The notes below the pieces were generated by a model. The model worked only from the letters and a program-made list of their open reading frames with translations, was not told where the DNA came from and made no database searches. A stretch of 64,000 nucleotides of DNA from Cololabis saira (Eukaryota > Chordata > Actinopteri > Beloniformes > Belonidae): the NCBI RefSeq assembly GCF_033807715.1, contig NC_084601.1, positions 19,424,129 through 19,488,128 on the forward strand. The letters run 5' to 3'. A program made the position numbers and the translations under genes. Shown in pieces: positions 57,000 through 64,000 of the stretch (within the stretch, counting starts at the first letter, position 1; each line of letters opens with the position of its first letter).

Positions 57000-57990
57000 G
57001 TGAACTTCATGCGGAGGGACTTGTGTTGCCACAGCGCTTTTTTCTTATATTTCTGCCATCCTTGTGGTGATGACTTGATCCAACAGAACGTGGATGTTCT
57101 CAGAGTTCATTTGGAAAATTCGAAGGCGTTAGCAGACTTGAAGAATCGTTTTGTCCTACCTTCCTGCGACTCAAAGAGTTTACGACTTTTTGCAGATGAC
57201 GAAAGAAACATGCCAGCACCTGCAGTTCCTTGCACTGGACAGACTCCACTGACCTTTTGGTTCCAAAAACTGACTCAACACATCACAGTTAAAAAAATCT
57301 CACCACACCCTTTTCTTTCCCTTCTTGTGACGTCGAGGGCGGCATCAGTTAGCAGACAAGTTGGGATTGCTTAAAGGCTGTTGGCAGGTACCAGTGACAC
57401 AGGACAGGCTCTGGCATCTCTGTTTTTGTCACACCAGATAACTTCCCTCAGTACTTTGTTAAGACATCTGACAGACGTTATGCACCTGCAGCCAGAGCAT
57501 CTGATGCAGAAAGTTCTGTCTGGTGTTGTGCAGCTTATGTTACGTGAGGATGTTGTTGCATGCTCAAATGTGAGTCTTATGAAAACCTTCCTGGATGACC
57601 TTGAACTTCAGTAAGGCCATCACATATTCTGACAGTGAGGAATGTCAAGAAAGCTTTAGCTTTTCCTTGGGCAAGCTGGTTATTACAGTGGATTCAGCCA
57701 CTCCAACACAACCTTTTTGTCTCCCCTGACTGTCTTTCTTAGTCCTATTTGGGAGTAGACGTGGTACCCAAGATGCAACCAAGGTTTCAGAGTTGTGAAA
57801 TCTATTTTAGGCAACCCACCATTTGTTGCTGCTCCCAGACTTGCTGCTCTGTTTAGTCTTGAGATCGATGCTAGTGGGGCTGCTGCTGAAGCGTCCTTAA
57901 CAGGGCACTGCAAAAATTAAACCACTTTGTCTATTGTCTTTTCTAAAATGCTCTCAGGTGTTCAAAGGACCTCAAGAAAGAAGCCCTTTG
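57000..57990 (+). pseudogene. Degenerate Ty3/gypsy reverse transcriptase-RNase H relic
   Basis: In broken frames one can read LLKGCWQVPVT near 57365-57400, a PDNF-type stretch near 57437, QKVLSGVVQL at 57508 and an RNase H-like AAPRLAALFSLEIDASG near 57830-57880. These match in order the equivalent motifs of the intact RT-RNase H at 2161-2840. Many stops and shifts; an old relic. Confidence 0.6.
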
Positions 57991-58029
57991 TTAAAGTTGC
58001 AGTGGACGTTTCGGCTTTAAATTCACTGA

Positions 58030-59340
58030 CAGTTTAAGCTGCCCAGATGCATTCTGGGAGTTTGTTCCACAGGTGAGGAGCACAAAAATTGATTGCTGCC
58101 TCACTGTGTTTGGTTCTAACTCTGGGTGCAGCAAATAGGCGTTACCCTGACAACCTGACGGTTCTGGTTGGTTCACAATGGACCAGGAGATCAGAGATGT
58201 ATAAAGACCATTCAGAGATTTATAAACCAGCAGCTGGATTTAAACTATTCTGTGACGGACAGGAAGCTGGTGTACCAAGCTGGTGTAAAGATCTAAGAAC
58301 TGGAGTTATGTGATCCACTCTCTTGGTCTTAGTGAGGAATCTGCAGCGCGTTCTGGACTAACTGCCGCTGGATGATGGAGGTTCTAGGGAAACCCGTTAA
58401 AACAGCGTTACAGTAGTCCAGTCTACTGAAGATAAAATCATGGACAAGTTTTTCTAAGTCTATAGTCTATAAATCTTTCTAATTTCTAATCTGTCTTCCT
58501 TGGCTCCAATCACTGTCATTTCTGTTTGGTTTTCATTTAACTGATGGAAATTCTGGCACGTCCACTCGTTATCAATGCATTTAATCAGTGTTTAAATTGG
58601 ATTATAGTCTCCTGCTGAGATAGTTATATAGATTTGTCTGTCATCTGCATAGTCATGACAACAGATTTTGTTCTTTTTCATAATTAAAGTGCGTGGGAGC
58701 ATATAGATGTTAAAAAACAGTGGGCCCAGAATTTAACCTTGTTGAACTCCACACGTTATTTTGATAGCTCCAGTCATTTAGATAAAACTCAAACTAGGTA
58801 AGTCTAGAAAGTTCCACCTAGTTTTTCAAGTGGTCTAGCAACATATTATGGTCTACTGTGTGAAATGCAGCACTGAAATTCAGTTAAACCAAGACTGAAA
58901 TGTTCCTGGAGTGGAGTTTAATTAAGGGCCTTAACGAGAGCTGTCTCTGTGTTGTGCTGTGGCCAGAAACCTGACTGGAAGACATCAAAACAGTCATTTA
59001 GTGTTGTGCAGCTGTTGTAAAACAGCTTTTTCTGTGATCTTTCTAAGCGGGAAATTTGATACGAGCCTATGGCTGTTCATGAGTAACCTGTCTAGGTTGC
59101 TCTTTTTGAAAACGCTCTTAATGACGGCTGTTTTTAGGCACTAAGGGAAAATATGTGAAAGCAGAGACATTTTTACAATCTCAAGAAGATGTGAAGCTAT
59201 AAAAAAAACTGTAAAAAAATCCTGTTGGCAGAGTATCAAGGCAGCAAGTGGTGGAATTCAGGTGATGTACAGTGTCATCTAGGTTTTTATGAGTTATTGG
59301 ACAAAATATTGTTATGGTTTCTCAATGGTGGACACAGACG
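58030..59340 (-). pseudogene. Degenerate L2-clade LINE relic
   Basis: On the minus strand, blocks correspond to L2 RT and C-terminal sequence: the complement of CAGTAGTCCAGTCTACTGAA (DYCN-type segment), TCTGCATAGTCATGACAACA (YADD region) and GTCTACTGTGTGAAATGCAG. Order and spacing follow the better copy at 7574-8774. Confidence 0.6.
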
Positions 59341-59366
59341 GGGCCGTAGCACCAAGCTTTTCTGCT

Positions 59367-59600
59367 TCAATTCAATTCAATTTTTATTTATATAGCGTCT
59401 ATTACAAGTTGTCTATAGGCGCTTTCCAGAGAGCCAGAACATGGCAGGTAAAAACTCCCATATAGTGGGAGAAAACCCTTAAGCCAAACAGTGGCAAGGT
59501 AAAACTCCCCTTTAGGAGGGAGGAAACCTTGAGCAGGACCAGGCTCACAAGGGGGGACCCTCATGCCGAAGGCCTGGTTCACTACGGCATTAAAAGCCTG
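59367..59600 (-). mobile_element. L2/Maui-type LINE 3' tail
   Basis: Reverse complement of the tail at 42960-43190: AATTCAATTCAATTTTTATT, TAGGCGCTTTCCAGAGAGCC, AACCTTGAGCAGGACCAGGC. Confidence 0.7.
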
Positions 59601-60289
59601 GGATTTTATCATGTGCTTTACATAAAAACAAACAAACAAAAAACTTTGTAGGCATTACTTTTTGCTTTTGTTCCTCCTCTCTCCTTTTTTTTTTCTGGTA
59701 GCCTGATTTACTCTTTGAAAGAGACATGTTTGCTGAACAGCTAGAAATCTGAAGCATCAGAATTGACTGGTTTGCTTCACATCCATTATCCCATGTGAGT
59801 CCTGCCAGGTGGTGCAACAGAGCAATCTTAAATTTGAATTGGAACAGCAATTTTGAGATAGTCTTCATATGTAGAACATCGTTTCTATGATAGAGATAGT
59901 TCAATAAAAGAAACAAAAACAGCTTCAGCCTGGTGGGGGCAATGGTATCAATAATACTAATAATTTTACCATTAAATGTATCCACAAGCTCATTAACTGA
60001 AGGTGTGTAGAGGAGGAGAAGATTTGGAGAGGTTCAGTCATCCAGGAGAGTCGCCGTTCTTCTGCATCCGGGGCAGGGCTAAATAAGTTTTTTAACTTCT
60101 CCCTGCTCCATTTCGAGCATGCAAAGAAAGAGAAAAAAAAAAAACATGCCAGTGAGGCATGTTTTTGTTTATGATTGTTATGATTTGTATTATACTGTAT
60201 TTATCATGATTATTATTTAACTATTATTCTTTGGTTTAAATATATTTATATATGTTTTTTTTTTTTTTAGCATGTTCGAAATAAGGTTT
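59601..60289. other. Unassigned sequence
   Basis: Includes a short hairpin AAACATGCC/GGCATGTTT at 60142-60168 and a T run ending in CATGTTCGAAATAAGG, resembling the Rex1-like tail. Confidence 0.35.
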
Positions 60290-60312
60290 TTCATTCATTC
60301 ATTCATTCATCC
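60290..60312. repeat. (ATTC)n microsatellite
   Basis: Five ATTC units following the Rex1-like tail. Confidence 0.8.
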
Positions 60313-61517
60313 AGCGGACCCAGATGAGGTGGTTCGGACATCTGGTTAGGATGCTTCCTGGGGCCTGTACTACGAAGCGGGATTTGGGGTTAGCGAGGTA
60401 ACTTCAGGTTTAACCCTGGGTTTTCAGGACTACGACGGTGGTTCACTTCTTACCGGGGTACATCGCCATGGTAACTTATGCTGAACAGCTAACCTGCTCC
60501 GGAGCATGTTATGTTCGAGATACAGATCGCCGGGTATAAAAGCACCGCCCACTGACCAATCAGCTCTCTTGGAAAATGGCATGCCCTTTCGAAGAGAATC
60601 CAGTGGAGCTCGGTGCGCGGATCGTGAGAGGATCCCTCCGATCTTCTTCTTGTCATTTTTTTTCCTGTTTGCTGCAAGTAATGTCAATGCTATTTCATTG
60701 TGCTTTTGTATACTGATATCATCCTAAAACAGAGAGTGATAGAGACACTAAAGCCTTGTACTTGTTGTACTTCTAAGATATGAAAGTGAGCCTACTTACC
60801 GCTTTGAATTATGTTTTTATATTTATTTTTTATTTGCTCCCATGTGCGTTTCACTCCGCTGGGGTTGCAGCTGAAGGAATGAAGCTACAATTGTCATACA
60901 CGCCATACAAATACATCTAAGCAACACATGCATTTAACAGAATAGACAACTGTAATTATAATCAGATCTACTTATGCCCTAATGATGGGGCAGTGATGTT
61001 TATATCCCTATGAACTTACGCATTTATACAGTCAGCGATCTTTTGCCAGCTGTCTTTCCTGCATTTTGCAGCTGCAACTGTGTTGCTTTTTGCCTGTATT
61101 ATATGCCTATACTCATCATATTTCCGTAAAATTATTGTTTGCTCTTCGCTACTGAAATAAGCGGCTCTGACAGCGGACTTCTCCATGCTTGCGATTGGTC
61201 ATGCGCTGAAAACACCGCCCCTTTTATGTGCACGCGCTCATATCCAGATTGGAGAAACCTGGGTTGATATACCGAGTTGATAACCGCCGTCGTGTGACCG
61301 CTTAGCGTGATTGCAATTGTCCGGGTTAGTGAATCTGGATAAGGAAAAGATATCCTGCGTATGTTGAACTTGCTTCGTAGTACAGGCCCCTGGATGCCTC
61401 CCTGGTGAGGCTTTCCAGGCCTGTCCAGCTGGGACCCTGGGGACATGCTGGAGGGACTGTGTTTCTCAGCTGGCCTGGACACACCTCAGGATCCATCCAG
61501 TGGCAAGAGAGAGGTGA
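60312..61517 (+). pseudogene. Rex3 C-terminal remnant, split by a DNA transposon
   Basis: 60312-60360 reads QRTQMRWFGHLVRMLP and 61392-61517 continues in frame with CLPGEAFQACPAGTLGTCWR, SQLAWTHLRI and a stop at 61515. This is the RTE/Rex3 carboxy-terminal region. The Harbinger-like element at 61389-60361 separates the two halves. Confidence 0.7.
60361..61389. mobile_element. Harbinger-like element, GGGCCTGTACTACGAAGC ends
   Basis: Ends GGGCCTGTACTACGAAGC / GCTTCGTAGTACAGGCCC, flanked by CTG (60358-60360, 61390-61392). The Rex3 frame is continuous if the element and one CTG are removed, fixing the boundaries. No transposase frame in 1029 bp. Confidence 0.8.
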
Positions 61518-62605
61518 CAAGCGTCAAGGGAGCTCACTGCATAAAGTCTCAGGAGTACACATAAGAAAAAACAGAGGAGTAAGTGGCCCCACATCAGCTT
61601 CATGCTTAGAGAGTTTTGTGTCCTTCATGAAAAAAGTGGTTCTAAGAGTGAGATCGGAATCTTCAGGCGCTCTGCTGAGTATCCATGTTGGCAGCATTGG
61701 GACTTTATCTTGATGGTCAGACCATTCCACCAAGGACTTACTAAGGTCATACTGTCATGTAAAAGGGGGCAGATTCTCAGAAGACAGCGAGTGTAGTGGT
61801 AGAGACCAGGTACGCAGAGTGAAAGAGTGACAGGGGAAAAAAGTGAGTAAATAAGAGAGAACCGAATAAAAAGCAGCATCATACTGCATTTCAATGGAAA
61901 TTGTATGTACATAATCATATATGTATCAGACCGGGTTCACACATAAACCATTTCAGTTGTTAATCGAAAGAGTTGATTAAAATGTTTAAGAAATAGTAGC
62001 TGTCCCTTTTTGTAATGAGAAAAAAGCATAAAAAAGGCTTTCATGAATAAACTGAATAAAACAATTGCTACCAGCACATAATACAGTACATTTGTAATTG
62101 CTAAAGTATGCTAAAATAGAAGGCACGGAGTGATACTTAATGAAGGGGCAGTTAGCGAGTCATAAGAGCCAGCCTTGGGGCAAAACCGTCTAATCTTTCC
62201 AAAGAGCCGGACGTCCATTACTAGAAAGTCTCATATACTGATGTTGTGGTTGGAAAAGAGCAGGAGGGAGGGGAACGGGGATACATTCATCTCTGATTAT
62301 ATATATATATAAACTTTATTACAGGCTCAAATGTCCCACAGGGTATAAAGACAACAACATAAACTACATCAAATAAAAAAACATGTATAAAAGGTAAGAG
62401 AAAAAGACAAAAAAAAAAAAAACAAAGAAACACAGTGATTGTTATGCCCTGAGGCAATTAAAGTCAATCTTTCCACAATTCCTTCCAAATAAAGTGTACA
62501 TCATTCATATAGGTCTGTTCTATACTTTTAATGTCACATACATTTTTTTTAATTTAATTTAGAACAAGCCAGATACACCACTGCTGCTTAGGCTACTGCC
62601 CCTGC
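61518..62605. other. Unassigned sequence
   Basis: No gene recognised. A possible LINE tail (AAACTTTATTACAGGCTC) sits at 62310. Confidence 0.35.
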
Positions 62606-62758
62606 AATGGATGGATGGATGGATGGATGGATGGATGGATGGATGGATGGATGGATGGATGGATGGATGGATGGATGGATGGATGGATGGATGGATGGAT
62701 GGATGGATGGATGGATGGATGGATGGATGGATGGATGGATGGATGGATGGATGGATGG
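62606..62758. repeat. (ATGG)n microsatellite
   Basis: About 38 uninterrupted ATGG units; the Met-Asp-Gly-Trp open frame across it is an artefact. Confidence 0.97.
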
Positions 62759-63450
62759 CTTGGTCCCTCTATCGTCTAGTCACTCCATAACTGTGATGGC
62801 AAACTGAAACATACCTGGGCTTTGTGGATGAAACATTTTGCCATATTTTTTTTAAGTAAATAATGACACCATGCTGTTTTTTACTTCAGGTTGTGTTTTC
62901 TTAATTTTAAGACCTGACTAAGACCAGAAAAATATTTCCTGTTTATGTAAACGCTTAGAAGTAGAAAAGGTTGTACTTTCTTTGTCACATGACTGTAGCT
63001 CTGTGACAATTAGACGGATGCAACCAAGGTACACACAGTACACTCCAACAGGTGTTTCCACTTGTTTTTCGCTGTTGAACTTCTTCTCATGTGCAGTACA
63101 TCTGGTACTTTTGTTCTAAATCTTGGGACCACAATTTCTTTGTTAATCTCCGCTAGACTTCAGAACTAAAAACATACAGTATTAAGCTGCACCTGACCCT
63201 CTTGAACCAAATTTGGTGTCACATGTTGTTTTTGTTGTGAACACAGCTGGGAGGGATGTGTTGTATCCTGCAACTTCCCTTTTGCACAGGGAGTGGAAAA
63301 ATCCTGCCGTGACCTGTGGCAGGGAGAGCAAGTTTATAAGTTGAGTAGTTTAAATCCAAAGTAAAGATTAGTAGGATGTACCAAGCACATTTAGATTTCA
63401 ATGGGGAGCGAACATATAAATGTGCAAGCAAAGATTTAAGCACCATTGGT
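62759..63450. other. Unassigned sequence
   Basis: No gene or repeat recognised. Confidence 0.35.
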
Positions 63451-63626
<176 letters not shown>

Positions 63627-63948
63627 AAGTGTGTATAAATATATATATAAATGTGTGTGTGTGTGTGTGTATATAAACATAAATGGATCCCCAGTGCATG
63701 GTACAGAGACAGTGCAGCACGTAAAGGAGAAATTAAGTTTGGATACCTCAAAAGATCAATACTCACATTTTTCAGACACAATCAACAGCCATGGGTTTTT
63801 CTGAAATGTTACCAAGGATTTTTATAAAAACAAATAATCAATGCCCACAAAGCAGGAAGCCTTGCAACAAAAGAAAAGAGACTTCAAGTTTCTTTTGTAG
63901 CTGTAAATGTGACATTTGTGAGGGAGAATAAAAGAAAGACATCCTTGA

Positions 63949-64000
63949 GGCCGAGGCAGCACGGGGGCTTAGTGGTTAGCACTGTTGCTTCACAGCAAGA
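63949..64000 (+). mobile_element. tRNA-derived SINE, 5' part, cut by window edge
   Basis: GGCAGCACGGGGGCTTAGTG then AGCACTGTTGCTTCACAGCA matches the head of the SINE at 49546. Confidence 0.7.

Noticed and set aside
62607..62807. MDGW repeat protein
   Set aside because: It is the translation of an (ATGG)n microsatellite.

Overview
This window looks like a teleost fish nuclear genome. The mobile elements are typical of teleosts: Rex3/RTE, Rex1-like, L2/Maui and L1/Tx1-like LINEs, a Penelope-like element, a Ty3/gypsy element with an inverted pol order, a tRNA-derived SINE, and many TTAA-flanked, Harbinger-like and hAT non-autonomous DNA transposons. Genes have introns with GT-AG borders. No bacterial-style operons, CRISPR arrays or conventional tRNA/rRNA genes were seen. 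All calls come from reading the sequence; no database was searched.

Layout. 1-4004: a young Ty3/gypsy retrotransposon in which integrase lies upstream of reverse transcriptase (Gmr1-like), with an extra tail+LTR copy lodged inside integrase. 4213-9347 (minus strand): a Penelope-like element with both terminal direct repeats, each carrying a hammerhead-ribozyme-like motif, interrupted by an L2 LINE at 7108-8774. 9760-17810: host gene 1, seven predicted exons encoding about 251 residues, with introns holding a Rex1-like remnant, a Harbinger-like MITE and a large TTAA-flanked palindrome. 18213-20848: a TTAA-flanked DNA element with a nested Harbinger-like copy. 21550-25902: an L1/Tx1-like LINE with a 16-bp target-site duplication (TSD). 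26.7-40.9 kb: a dense nest of transposons and duplicated blocks, including a 1.6-kb hAT element with a minisatellite, a 3-kb long-inverted-repeat element with a 7-bp TSD and a paralogous empty site, two copies of one LTR family, a GC-rich insertion with two poly(A) tracts, and an ERV-like LTR pair holding a nested solo LTR. 41.6-47.1 kb: LTR remnant, Harbinger MITE, L2/Maui tail, Rex3, and another MITE.

47351-49253 is host gene 2: six exons joining in one frame to about 329 residues of an uncharacterised protein with a PCKSC...GNCAE cysteine-rich segment. Its 5' end is partly duplicated at 50916-51053, and its 3' flank is present in inverted orientation at about 32.9-33.9 and 37.1-37.8 kb. 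51.5-64.0 kb is mostly unique or degenerate sequence with four large microsatellites, a complete TTAA-flanked MITE, relics of gypsy, L2 and Rex3, and the start of a SINE at the window edge.

The two host genes are unrelated as far as can be read and I cannot assign a biochemical function to either. Most of the window is explained by repeated nested insertion plus local segmental duplication, and several paralogous empty sites allow insertion boundaries to be read directly.
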